A stretch of 64,000 nucleotides of DNA from Albula goreensis (taxonomy: Eukaryota > Chordata > Actinopteri > Albuliformes > Albulidae), in NCBI GenBank assembly GCA_022829145.1, contig CM040745.1:33758406-33822405 (forward strand), given 5' to 3'. The notes below the pieces were generated by a model that saw only the letters and a list, made by a program, of their open reading frames with translations, made no database searches and was not told the origin of the DNA. Shown in pieces: positions 25,200 through 38,000 of the stretch (position 1 is the stretch's first letter; each line of letters opens with the position of its first letter). Made by a program: the position numbers and the translations under genes.

Positions 25200-26385
25200 A
25201 TATGTGCAGTAGTCCATGGCGCAAGAATATAACTCATCCTTGGTAGGGTGAGATAAAATTTGCCAGATTTCTGTGGGTTATCACAGTGTTCACTAATTCA
25301 GTGAAGTACTCGGTGCCCACATGCAGCCAGGTGTCACCCATGAGAGAAACACTTCTCCAGTAACACTAGCTCTCCTCTACCAATGTACGGCCTGTCAGGC
25401 AGAAAGCAGTCACTAAAACACAGGAAGTGCATCAAAGAAATATGCTTCAGCTGCAGTAATATGCACCTGGGAGACACCACAACAAATCAGTGAGAGTTCA
25501 CCCAAATCAGGGGAGAAACTGTTATCATTTGTTAAAGATCAACAGACTGTAAATATACTACAGATATACAGTTAATATACAAGCACATGCAAAATAACTA
25601 TGGTTTAGAGAAGCTACGTTCTAGTCCCTCACAGAATGGCCCTGAGCAGGTGCAGTTGCTATCGCCATGGTTTCCGACTGTTCAGTGGAGTCTGCCGGCC
25701 CCATCTAGGGCAGCTGCTCACTGTGCGCTGGGCAGATGGTCACCACGGCAACCGTGAAGCCAGAAAGACCGTGCATTTCCTGGTTGCCCAGCGCCCAGCC
25801 TGTTGCTACCTCAAAACCCTGGAGAGTGACAGTGTTATATAAATAAGCATTATTGCATTTTTATTATAATTATTAGTCTTGTTGTTAGATGTCATGGCTG
25901 CTATTATTTTATTAACTAATAAATGAATTACTGAAATGAATAAATATCATTTAGTATAAATATAATTGTAGTTGATATTGCTATAACTAAGTTACATCTT
26001 ATGTATGTGATTGCTTTTGTAATACAATGCCATTGTGTTATCAATGTAGATAGCATGATAGACAAGGACATGCTCATATGGGCACTTCCTCACCAACCCA
26101 AATACAACTGTTTCCCCCCCCTCCTGAAGCAGACCCCTGTCCGTCAGGGCGCGGATGCCAGGGAGACAGGAGGAGCAGGAGGGAAGCACCGCTAGCTGCT
26201 CACAGGCATTATCGCATGAGGCAGCCCGTGCAGACAGAACGCAATAAATCGGAGAGTTAATTGAGAGGCAAACAGCATTATTTATAATCCTGGGCAGCAC
26301 AGTCAGGACCCGGCGATTACAGTGTTGGCAGGGAAGGTGTGAGCGTCTGATAACCACAGAGCTGTGTGTGACACACGCATGCGTG
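25200..26385. other. intergenic, no gene recognised
   Basis: Unremarkable except a CG-richer patch at about 25640-25800 with RFX-like words (GTTGCTATCGCCATGG, CACGGCAACC). No exon supported. Confidence 0.3.
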
Positions 26386-26388
26386 CAG

Positions 26389-26389
<1 letters not shown>

Positions 26390-26431
<42 letters not shown>
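26390..26431. repeat. (AC)n microsatellite
   Basis: About 20 AC units, followed by degenerate CA-rich sequence up to about 26515. Confidence 0.93.
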
Positions 26432-26434
<3 letters not shown>

Positions 26435-26517
26435 TCAAAAATAGACACACACATACACATACGTACACTCACATGAGCATGTGTAAGCACTCACAAACTC
26501 ACACAAACACACAAATT

Positions 26518-27413
26518 CTTTCTGTCCTCTGTCTGATATCACCCTGTTCTCTCTGTCCATTCTCTGTCTGATATCACCCTGTTCTCTCTGTTCTGTCTAA
26601 TATCACCCTGTTCTCTCTGTCCTCTGTCTGATATCACCCTGTTCTCTCTGTCCATTCTCTGTCTGATATCACCCTGTTCTCTCTGTTCTGTCTAATATCA
26701 CCCTGTTCTCTCTGTCCATTCTCTGTCTGATATCACCCTGTTCTCGCTGTCCATTCTCTGTCTGATATCACCCTGTTCTCTCTGTTCTGTCTGATATCAC
26801 CCTGTTCTCTCTGTCCTCTGTCTGATATCACCCTGTTCTCTCTGTCCATTCTCTGTCTGATATCACCCTGTTCTCTCTGTTCTGTCTAATATCACCCTGT
26901 TCTCTCTGTCCTCTGTCTGATATCACCCTGTTCTCTCTGTCCATTCTCTCTCTGATATCACCCTGTTCTCTCTGTCCTCTGTCTGATATCACCCTGTTCT
27001 CTCTGTCCTCTGTCTGATATCACCCTGTTCTCTCTGTCCATTCTCTGTCTGATATCACCCTGTTCTCTCTGTCCATTCTCTCTCTGATATCACCCTGTTC
27101 TCTCTGTCCTCTGTCTGATATCACCCTGTTCTCTCTGTCCTCTGTCTGATATCACCCTGTTCTCTCTGTCCATTCTGTCTGATATCACCCTGTTCTCTCT
27201 GTCCATTCTCTGTCTGATATCACCCTATTCTCTCTGTCCATTCTCTCTGATATCACCCTGTTCTCTCTGTCCATTCTCTGTCTGATATCACCCTATTCTC
27301 TCTGTCCATTCTCTCTGATATCACCCTGTTCTCTCTGTCCATTCTCTGTCTGATATCACCCTGTTCTCTCTGTCTATTCTTTGTCTGATATCACCCTGTT
27401 CTCTCTGTCTCCT
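26518..27413. repeat. 27-copy minisatellite with GATATCACCCTGTTCTCTCT core
   Basis: The word ATATCACCCT occurs 27 times. The units differ in the link between cores: CCTCTGTCTG (31 bp), CCATTCTCTGTCTG (35 bp) and TTCTGTCTAA (30 bp), plus minor variants with CTATTC or TCTCTCTG. It is strongly pyrimidine-biased on the plus strand. It lies next to the (AC)n tract. Confidence 0.95.
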
Positions 27414-30400
27414 CTTGGTCTTATATCTCTTATTAACCAATGTCCACCTATGCCCATTTACTCAGCTTAGAGGACTCAGTCTGAAACAGCTAATAATATA
27501 TTATGTGCTGACATGTCTTTTTTGAGAAATTTTAAAGAATTTTCAAATTTACTTTGTATTGCTGTGTTATTTCATGATTGTACACCAATGGGGAGGGCAA
27601 GGAAATACAAATGGAAAATTCTTAATATGGAATAAAACTAGAATATACAAGAGAATAGTGAAAAAGTGGAATTGCTTCACTGCATCACTGTTGTGTCTGG
27701 TAAACAAATCATTGGTCAACGTATAAATCAACGTACAGATATTATTGTATATTGTTTCGTGATTAAAAAAGCTCATTTGTATTTCGCAATAACCCTCTTA
27801 TATTAGTAATTCATAACTGTTTTTCAGATTCAAATTCATAAAACATTTTCTCCATAAACTCTTATTCTATCTTGGGCTTGTCCTGGTATGAAAAAGAAAG
27901 GACAGTGGATACATCGATAATAATCAAGGATATTCACCAAACCCCTGATAATGGCTGCTTGTTTTAGTCCTCCCTGCGCAGCCCACACTGGTTCTCCCTT
28001 GAGCAGCATTGAGCTTTATATTTGATTTCAGACGGCTGGTTGCCTCAGGCCTGTAATGGACTCGTTTTGCTCCAGTTGAGGTGAAATGGGGTCATTTTGC
28101 ATCTCATTGAGCCTGGTGATGAGCAAACACGCGGTGACGACGCAAGGAAGCAGCTGTTTGGTATTTCCTTTCTGTGCATGGGGGAAGGGGAGCATGTCTC
28201 ACCCCTGAATTACAATTAACGCTGCGGCTTGGCGTTATAATAATCACACTCGAGAACATACTGGCCGACTGCATCCCTCAGTCACCAGCTCGTTAAACAG
28301 GCTATCACTGATATCTGGAGGATATGGCTCTAATATCTGTCTGAACGGGGGCACCTTCCCTGGTAAATTCTGGGTACCCATGATTTGGTCTGATCTGTTC
28401 TAAAATCTCAAGGAGTTTTTTTGTATGTTGGACTGCCTACATATATACATGTGTGAAGGAGAGTGGAGAGCTGACCGTAGTCATTAGGAGTAACAAATGA
28501 GATAGCTTCATCTGAATGACCTCCGTCTGCTTTTAAGGGCAGGTACTCTTCCACTGCAGGGTCACTTTTAGATAACAAAAAATATGGCGACAAAGGAGCC
28601 TGAAGAAAATTGTGTGTGTGTGTATGGGTGGAGGGAGGAGTGAAAGGAAATGGAGACATAAAAGAGAACGTTTGACATATGAGTGCATTAATGACCTGTG
28701 AGGAATAATTAGATGCCACTCTGCATGTCATTGTAGCAGAATGACAACTGCTAGCATTTGATTTTCCATACATTGACCAGAAGGGGGCAGCATGGAGTGA
28801 ATTAACACTTTGGGGTCAAGAACATATTGGAATCGTAATCCAGACTGGATACCCTAGGTCTCTTAAGAAACACATTTATCTCTGTTGCTTTACCTAAGAA
28901 CGGCCCATCCCTGGTCCCACAGAGCTGCAGCATCATCTTTTTGTTTTGACCCTAAAATTTAAAAACAGGCGAAGTCAGTTAACCTTCAATTCAACAGCTC
29001 CAACTCCTCACTTATATGTTGAGTAACACTGAAATCCTCTACACACAGTTGCTTACCAGAACCAGATGTGGTGGAAACTGCTACAGTTAACAGGCACTTA
29101 GCACTATTCTCTGAGATCAGAGCTGTATGTTTATGACTTCTGTGTATTTTCATTTTCTCAGTGAACTGCCCACGTGTGCCTTACAGTGCAGATAAGAAGT
29201 GACCTGTGATGCATTGTAAATAAGTGCTGTCTCGGGACTGTCACTTACCAGAGTGATGCACTGTCTCCAGCTGCAGTTCTGTCACCATGGGACACTGTGG
29301 GAAAACAGAGGACAACACTGCAACAGCACAATCTCATGAAAACACGACAATACCCGAACACTGCAACACAAGGCCCTGTGTACAGACACCACCACAATGC
29401 ACAAGCAACATTACAATGTAAATTCTATAATGCAAAGCTGTGTACAAGAGTAACTTGGCAACAGAACACAAAGCATGACAACACACAGTAAAACCAGAAT
29501 CCAGAAATAATTGGAGTCCCAGGATGAGCTTTAGCCCTGGCAACACATAAAATAAGCTGCACTCAATGCCCCGTCTGTACTGACAGGACTCCTGAAACTC
29601 AATGTTCATTGTCAGCGAAGTCCAACATCGTTCACTTCCCTGATGCAGTGGTATGGTGATATGCTGCCATCTAGTGGATGAAATGGGCAATTCAGGACAT
29701 TCAAGGTATAGTGCTAGATGGAGCAACAAAATGAATACCTGCTGCTGTTTGTCAAAAAATATGAGCAATTGATGTGCTTTCTTATAGATTTATATAAGTC
29801 GATGCATTTCACTATATAACCAGTTTTCCTCAATGTATCTCACAAGAGAAGCATTTAAACTGTAGAATTCCTACAATCCACTGCTAGATTGAGTCAGCAC
29901 AAGTCAACAAGAGGGCTTTATACACTGGTCAGACATTTCTGTATGTGATTCCACTACATTTAATTTGCTGCTCAGCAGATGAAGTCTCCCCTAACACAGA
30001 GAATGAGGCAGTGTCCTGCCACTGTTGGCTCACTACTGGCTCCCATTTAGAGTTGGCTGGTGTCTTACCCTTAAGAGACCACAGGGTCTAGCCAGCACTC
30101 AGGGAAAGTTCCTTTACAGACTGAGACAATGTACTTCACAATTGACTGCAGTCTTTCCACTGCAGCTTCCTCTGGCCGTCATCCTGTTCTCCAGCTTCAA
30201 ACTGCTAGAAGATAAAATATCCAAACATCAGGGTTTGGCCATGAGGAAACTGTTTGTGTTACTTTTCTGGAAACACATTCTTATTCAGATATTATCTTCA
30301 CATAATGCTACAAAATGCATCATAACATCATGTAGCACAGCTTGTCATGTCTTGTCGCTTAAGCACAGCACAGACACGGTGGATTTCACACCTGAGTCAC

Positions 30401-32312
30401 ACTTGTAACCGGACTGAACTGGGTATCGGACTTTGTTTCAGAAGGGAAAAATGAATGATCCTTTGTTGAGGAATGCAGTCTTCCTCTGGACTTTTCTCTT
30501 ACACATCTTACCCGTTCTGGGGGTGAGCTCCATTCAGAGAAAGGTGAATACATTCTCGCAAACAGTACAATAATTCACATGCCAGATTGAGATTCAGAGG
30601 ATAAATCCCAGCCTTTATGTACCAAATCCCTTTTTCCTTTTAGTCAAGTTCACACGCTTGGCCTAATAACTCTGTTATCGTAATGGAGGTGAAAATCTCC
30701 TGGAGTCGTTAATGGGTTCCAGGTTCACAACTTAAAACGGGCAAGTCTGAGATTACTATGTCATGAACACTTGCCATAAAAACTGTTATCGCAGATAATT
30801 AACTCATTCCTTCTGGTTTTTATTGCGGTACATGTCAGGTGCTACCTGGTAGTGACACAGACATTAAGCGCTGAGCGAAGCACATCTGAAACTAATCTGG
30901 TTGTTGGGATTACAGATGAATGTGTTTGAAAGTATGAGGCACAGAATGTATTGTGATTTCTTGAGAGGCCACGCAGTTGAAAGTCTTACATTTAAAGGCC
31001 GATTTAAAGTGAGACATTCAATTCTCTCAAGTCATTTTCCCCCTGAGAAAAAAGGGGAATTGACATGTCTTTTAACATGGCTTCCTGTTCAGAAATTGTG
31101 TAACCATCTCTGCCACCCTGGTTACCTACCAGTCCAGTACTTGAGCATTACAAAACAAGAGTAACACACATTGTAATTACACTAAAAATGCCATCACATT
31201 GACATGAAATAAATAAAATATGGTTAGAAAGTTGGCAGTATTGTTCATTTATTTGTCTTCTATTGGTGAAGTGGTACAATAGCGTTAGGTGGAAACATAC
31301 AACCATGGTGTCTTCAAATTCCACAACAGAAACACAAAAAAAAAGAAACAAAACCAAAAAAAAGGTGTTAGTACACAAAAAGTGAAGAAATTCTATATAC
31401 CTATTACCAAGAGGATCATGGACAGCGATTGTGGCTCAGATGGAAAGGTTTGATTAGTAATCTCTGGGCCCTAAAGAGCTCCTCCCAGCTTTAGCTCCTC
31501 CCATGTGTGCCCCCATTTGTAACTGTAATAGGGCTGTATTCCAAAACACATTTTTGCATACTACGTATTTGTTCACTTGGCAGCATGTATACTATGTATA
31601 AGGTACAACCAAGTATATGAGTGAGCAGTAGTAAAATTGCTTAGATTTACTGTGTCATGGTGATGCCATTCAATTACACTATATTAGGTGCATTTACTGA
31701 TTCTACAGAAATATTTGAAGAGGACATCAATATGCCCTGCAATACTTCTCATTAACTATACAATCGAATCAAATTACCTGTTGCTTTATAAAAAAAATTG
31801 CACAAGATTCCTTGATCAGAAATTTTTCTTTGTCAGACTTTCAAAAGCATCACATAGCAAGGATTTTATCAATTCAGACAATGATATTCAGTCGCAACTA
31901 AGAATTTGAGAACATGTCTGAGAACTGCACACACACACTATCACTCATGTACTTGGTAGTCAAGGAATATAGCCTCGTGTGTGGCGCAAGTGGACAGCCC
32001 TTGTCTTGGTGGGGCCCAACCCTACAGTGTTTCCCTGGCTTTCAGCAAATCGCTAAGCCCCTGGGGCAACAGGTTCCATGGCATCCACTAATAATTAATC
32101 TACATACTTCATTAAGGGTTCAGCTGGATTCTCTTCAAAAATAAAACCCAGGTTCACCTAACCCAGCTTTATATAATACTGACAAAAGATTCTGCCACCC
32201 TGGAGATTGCCAAAGTACTATTCATTATTAATATACAATAGAAAAACAATAAAAAGGCATGAAAGGTCACATGATTAATGTGTGCAAAACCGCAACACAT
32301 CCTTTGTAATGA
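27414..32312. other. intergenic, no gene recognised
   Basis: The balanced-composition block 27960-28330, with homeodomain-like words (GAATTACAATTAAC, TTATAATAAT), could be a conserved non-coding element. The rest shows only chance ORFs. The stretch 31535-31640 (CATACTACGTATTT, GTATACTATGTATA) resembles decayed fish DNA-transposon ends. Confidence 0.3.
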
Positions 32313-34865
32313 TTTATTTACATAAAAGATAAATTCCAAAAAATCTAAATGGCAAAATTTGGCAATTATGTAAATGATGGTTCTGCAATCAGAGGAATGA
32401 GCCCTGAGATTCAGGGCAGGTTTACATGGGTTCTCTCCTGCTTAGAATTAGTCCTTCCTTCATACAGATTTCTGAATCTGTAATTATACATATAGAATCT
32501 GTTCTTTTACTCAAAATTCAATCAGATCAATGAAAATAATTTTGGACCCATCAATGATTAACATGATCGGAATGCCATCACCCCCACCCCACCCCTGGAG
32601 CCCTAATTCAATTTTTAAATGGCACTGGTAAAAATGACCTCCTACGCCATAACATGCCTTAGCATTAGCCTGCTATAGCTTAAAACTCAAACGTTTGTTC
32701 AGATCGGTATGTCAAAAACACTCTGGTGAAAAAGTCAGCCAACACTTCACTTTAAAACAACATGGTCCTTGCTTGATTAAATAAATTTCAATTGAATGTT
32801 ATAAGTTAATGCGTGTCTCTTTAAATAACTGAATATCAGAAATGGCTTCAAGTAGAATAATGAACAGTGTAACTCGCATATAGTGAGTTAAAAGGGGTTC
32901 ATAGCTCAATCATGTTAAACATGTTCCAATAGACCATATTTAAAAAAAAAATACAATTAAGCTCCCCCTGAAGAAAAAAATTTGAAGTACAAAAATAAAG
33001 GAGAGAAGAACAGGAAAGAAAAACACAAAAAAGGCACCTATGAATCTTCCTGTTCCCCACGTGTCAGTGTGATTCACACTCCACCAAGCTCATCTCCAAA
33101 TAATCAAAAAAGCAAAATAATTACAGATCACACACACATAAATACTAGTAATAAAAACACACTCACCACTGTCTTTCTTACTTTAACTGAAAATTCTAAA
33201 AAGACAAAAGTGCCTAAATGGATTTTTGCTTATTGGATCATGCCACTCTCAATGGCAAGCTCTAGATGAGTAAAATCATTTTTGTACAAGACAGGAGAAC
33301 GCCACTTACATAATTATAAAGTAAGAATCTTGATACAGCCCTGTTGAACAAGAAAACATACTGTTATCAGCAGAAAACTAAAAAAATAAGGTAGTATCGA
33401 TAGCCTACAGTCACCAGGAGAGCCAGAGTGTGGCTCTGCCAGAACCTAAGTATTTTAAGAGAACCAAAAATTCATGTATTTATCAAATAGTAATTATGTA
33501 CGAGTATGTTCAATCTAAAGAGGTGCTCAACCAAATCTGACACATTGTTCATCACTTCTGAAAGGGTATGTGTACGGTATTCTTGAATCACACACTGTAA
33601 TCCTCAACAAAAACAAATATTCAAAGTGTCAGCATGACCCATAGAAAGACTTCAGCACATCACAAAAGTAGAGCTGGATGTGTGGTGCATTCTGGGATTT
33701 TACAGCTCAGCGAATGTGGCTCAGCTACATTACACAGCGATATCTGTTTTTTTGAGAAATGGATCCTCAACTAATACTTGCGCCAATTTGGCAGTGAGGT
33801 CATCCAGGTTATTCATCATTTGAAATAATAAAACATGTCCTTGACAAGGAAAATCGTAGATGTTCCCAGTCAAGGTGGATATCTTCTTGATTGAATTTGA
33901 AATTTAAATCAATATGAACCAATTTCTTTCACATGTACATGACAACCTATCAAATGATAATTCCTTAGTGGAGGGCCCCTTTACGGTATAAATAATTGAC
34001 ATCAGCCACCAATGGCGGCAAGCCCTCTGATTTTGGACTCTGAGACAAAAGGAATGAATTATGACACCTTCATGCAATGTCCTTCCTTGTGCATCTTATA
34101 ATTTAGTCTTCACCTTTGTATCAAAAGGCCTGTGAATTTTAAAACGAAGTAATGTTAAAAAAGACCCGCTTTCATGTATTTCAAAATAAAAATAGGGAAT
34201 GCAGTCTGAAATTCGAGTTCAGATAGGAGGTTTTACACACAGGCAAACACAAGGAATACAAAGCCATTTTGACTATGTTATTTTCAAAGAAAGCAATCCT
34301 CTTTTCTACAGTAAAAATGATAGTTTGCAAACAATTTGAATCCTCTATAAAGTACACTAGCCATTTAAATCACTCCTTCAACTACTCTTATGTACTTTGA
34401 CTGCATTCAGTTTGGAGTGTTTAAGAATGTATGAAGTTTTTTTTTTTTTTTTTCCTTATCTACAAGTGAAAATTCAAACCCTACTCAAGTGCTCACCTTT
34501 TATGTCTCCCTCTTGTGAGCCAATTTGCTGAAGGGAGTCTAATCTCCTATTAAGGTTCTTATAACCTTTGGTTCTGCCTTGAATTTTCAATTCTTTTTTT
34601 AAACTTGCAGTAAAAAAGTACTAAAAAAAACCCTACTGTGGCACTACACTAGTGAAGAAGACAATGTTGTTCGTGAACTTTAACAGATACCAAAGACTTG
34701 CGATTGAGAACTATTCTCTGCAAGCTTTTTAAGGAACTAAGAAGATAAATCTTTTCAAGATTTGAATATAATTATTATTTTTACTATACTTTTTGTTTTT
34801 CTCATTAGAAAAAGAAAAGAGGGCGTGGCTGAGAACACGGTGATGGACTGGGGGGTGGGGTGTGT
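32313..34865 (-). other. cab39l: probable cab39l 3' untranslated region
   Basis: About 2.5 kb of AT-rich, ORF-poor sequence follows the cab39l stop. Minus-strand AATAAA hexamers occur at 32313-32318 and, further away, at 31248-31253. Long 3' UTRs are typical of MO25 genes. The real end could be either signal or an unmarked one. The stretch includes a T-run at about 34439-34454. Confidence 0.35.
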
Positions 34866-35045
34866 CTAAGAGGCCGGTTTCTTTAGGTCCCGGATTTGTT
34901 TGATCAGGTACGTCTTTTCGTCATTGAACTGCTCGTCGTCCGTACGGTCCTTCTGGAAGTTGCTGAGGAAGTCGATTAGTTTGGTCTGATTCTTCAGGAG
35001 GATATCAACAATTGGCTGTGTCTTGTTGGGGTTGGCAACAAACAC
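34866..35045 (-). CDS. cab39l: cab39l exon 9 (last coding exon)
   Basis: 59 codons plus [23 protein letters not shown] to IRDLKKPAS. The stop codon is at 34866-34868. Acceptor TTCTCCTTTAG. Confidence 0.95.
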   Translation of the reverse strand: MFVANPNKTQPIVDILLKNQTKLIDFLSNFQKDRTDDEQFNDEKTYLIKQIRDLKKPAS

Positions 35046-38000
35046 CTAAAGGAGAAGCAGTGTCAACTTTGTCAAAAAAATTCATGAGGCAAATTCTCAA
35101 ATGCAATTCTTAAAATCAGTGATGACAATATTGTGATGAAAATGCTTCACAAGTAAGATCAAGTTCCTTACTTCTTTTGAAAAGTTTTTGTTAAAATTTT
35201 GACTAAAATTGCACTGTAAGCTAACATGCTAGTGCTTGAAATTGGAATTTGAAATCAAAAAAGTAACGACTAAGGAGGTTGCTACATGCTGGCCCATGTA
35301 CCTCTACAACACACTAGCTAATATCTCTATCATAAACTTAGCAGAAAATCATACATAGAAGACCTTCAGGGACTTTCAGTTAGCATCATATCATACAACA
35401 AACACATTTAGCTAAATCCCCTTTACACTGTCTGATGAAAAGGCTTCATGTATGAGAGGGTAGGCAGGTCCACACTGCAGGTGGTCTTGGCTCTACCTTA
35501 AAGACGTGGAAGGCCTCAAACTGGATGTTGGGGCTTTTGTCCCGCAGCAGGTTCATCATGAGCTTCAGGTTCTCGGGTTTGCTGATGTAGCGCGTCATCA
35601 CTGTGAAGTTGTGTCTGTCCAGCAGCAGCTCTCCCAGCAGCTGGGTCATAAACCAAAGCCATAAACGTTAGCATACTGGTAGTGGAGGCTCCATTTTAAA
35701 TTGGGAAGCCGGCATCCAGGGCCAATAGTCATTTGGGGGGCCGGCATTGAGCAAAGCTGTTATCATTTCTGTTATCTAGATGCAGAGTATTAATATGACT
35801 GATGTGCAGGGGGGACAGCCCCACCCACAAATTAGCAGCATGCCTGTAGTTCAATTACAATAATTACTGGTGATCAATACAAGACCTATACAAGAGTCAC
35901 AGCTTTTGTTCTTGAATTATTTCCATACTGCCATTTCCATTGTTTTATATTTTCTCAAAACAGCACTAAAAGTGTTGGACTTCAGGACATACAAAACAAG
36001 GCCCTGACGAGCTGACTGTTACCTTCAGTGACTGCCTCTTTGTGACATAGTTCTCTGAGTGAAGCAACTTCTCATAGTCTGCAAAAACCTGCAATGACAC
36101 AAAATGGCAAAAATGAAAAATTCTGCAAATACAAGAGGAGCTTTGCCAGGTATACAGACCGAGCTTATGAGTTTGTGTTCATGCAATGCTCCACCCACGA
36201 ATTATGTATTGTAATTTTTTGGCTGCCATGGGATTTTGTTATCAATCCCAAAGACTCGGTCGGCCAACTCTTCTGCTTGTTTAGCTTCAGGCCTAGAATG
36301 TGCCAATGTTACTCCAAAGACTGCCAATACAATGCCTCAACGGTGCTAAAATCACTCTCCCTGTGTAAGACTGCTGCCATCTGAATGCCTGTGTTTCCAT
36401 AACCAGTCGCCCTTTACCCTGACAGGCCCAAGCAGAACAAAGAGAATTAAAAGTTAAGATTTTCCATGACCCAAGCCTTATGAAAACATTTAAATATGTA
36501 ATAATGTTATGAATGGCACAACAATGTTATCATTATTATTACTGTCATCCACTCAACTCTACTCTACCCATTTTATTACACCACAATTCATGTCTACAAC
36601 AAAGAGTTCACTTATGCCAGTCAGCAGTAAACCGGCTGCTCTGGTGAGGCAGAAACTGGTCCAGCCTTGCCAGGGAATGAAAGGGGTTAAGCCGGTTAGA
36701 ATTCTCAGCCTCATCACTCCCCAGCGGCTTCTCCTTTTATTAATCTCACAGAGACACCATTGTTACCTTTTAATTACTTCCTCCTGTCTTCAACTTCAAA
36801 GAGGACATAAATACCCAGACAGCCAATGAGCTTTAAGAGGCTTAGAAGACAAACTGAGTAGGTTGGTTGATGTAAAATTTGAGTTAGCCAGTTAAAGTAG
36901 AGGTCACAAGTAGTTATTTTTGGTTTTTTTTGTATTTCTGTAATTTCTCCTGACTCAGTTAAGGCCCCTAAACTGCAGAGCTTTCACTGTACCCTCCTGG
37001 TAGACAGAAAAGCGGAAACACCAGTTCTGAAGCAGCAAAAGGAGCCACATGGTACTTACTGCATCGTAGTTCTGGTCTAAAAATTCTGCAACCAGAACCT
37101 TGTGCCTTGTGAGTAAGTCCTGTAAAAAAGGATATATATGTGTGAGGAATGGGTGAGTTATATGGGTGAGTTAAAACAGGTACAGCCCTCAAATTCTGCA
37201 ACTTTCTTTAACATGCAAACCTTTTAAAACAGGATTTTGTAAAGAACTACATATCATATTTGTAAGATTTAGTTACTTGATATATCCATCCTAATGAGCG
37301 AAGAAAACATTTTAACAAAACCAAGAACAGGAAAAACCCCAACAATTCTTCCAGGAAGCAGTACATAACAGCATCTCCTAGTAATTTCCACGCCAAAGTT
37401 TAGACCTCAAATTAAAAGCGAGGACCTTAAAGGTGGCGAAGGCGTCCGAAGCGATGTCGAAGGTGGACATCTCCACGTAGTTGAAGAAGTCCCGGAACTG
37501 TTGTGAATGCAGGACGACCTTGGCCAGCGGCTCGTGCCGAATGCACTCCCTCAGCATGATGCCACAGTTTAGGGCCACCTGGGGGGTCTCGTACCTGAGA
37601 GACAAACAAGGTGGGAGGCCAGGCAGACCCCACACACATGCTAAACACACAGGCAGGTGCATCAATGAGCCACACACAAACACTTGAATCAGCTCAGCTA
37701 TATTTTGAAGGGTCAGCTGACTCTACAGCAAAATAAATCTAAGAATCATGAGCGAAAGGACGTACGAAGTTAATGTCTTGTAAAAACTGGGAATAACTGT
37801 TTTAATAGTGCATGGCCACAGGGGGTCAAAATAATACAACTGTTCACTTTTGTTAAAACAGTGTATTGAGTGGGAGAATCATACTTTAACAGACAGCAGG
37901 AATTATGGGTCAAGCAGTGGATGAAGGGGGTCTTGTCTGTGGCTGAAACTGGTAATTATGGGTAAAGCAGCGTATAATGGGGCAGCACTCACCCCTTGAG

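Noticed and set aside
25992-26468. 158-codon minus-strand ORF
   Set aside because: Its N-terminal part is translated (AC)n repeat, and the rest matches no family.
26518-27413. Possible CRISPR array (regular 20-bp repeat with spacers)
   Set aside because: The intervening pieces are themselves repeats of three types, not unique spacers, and the genome is a vertebrate. It is a minisatellite.
29334-29768. 144-codon minus-strand ORF
   Set aside because: Amino acid order resembles nothing known, there are no supporting splice or promoter signals, and the length is within chance for 64 kb.
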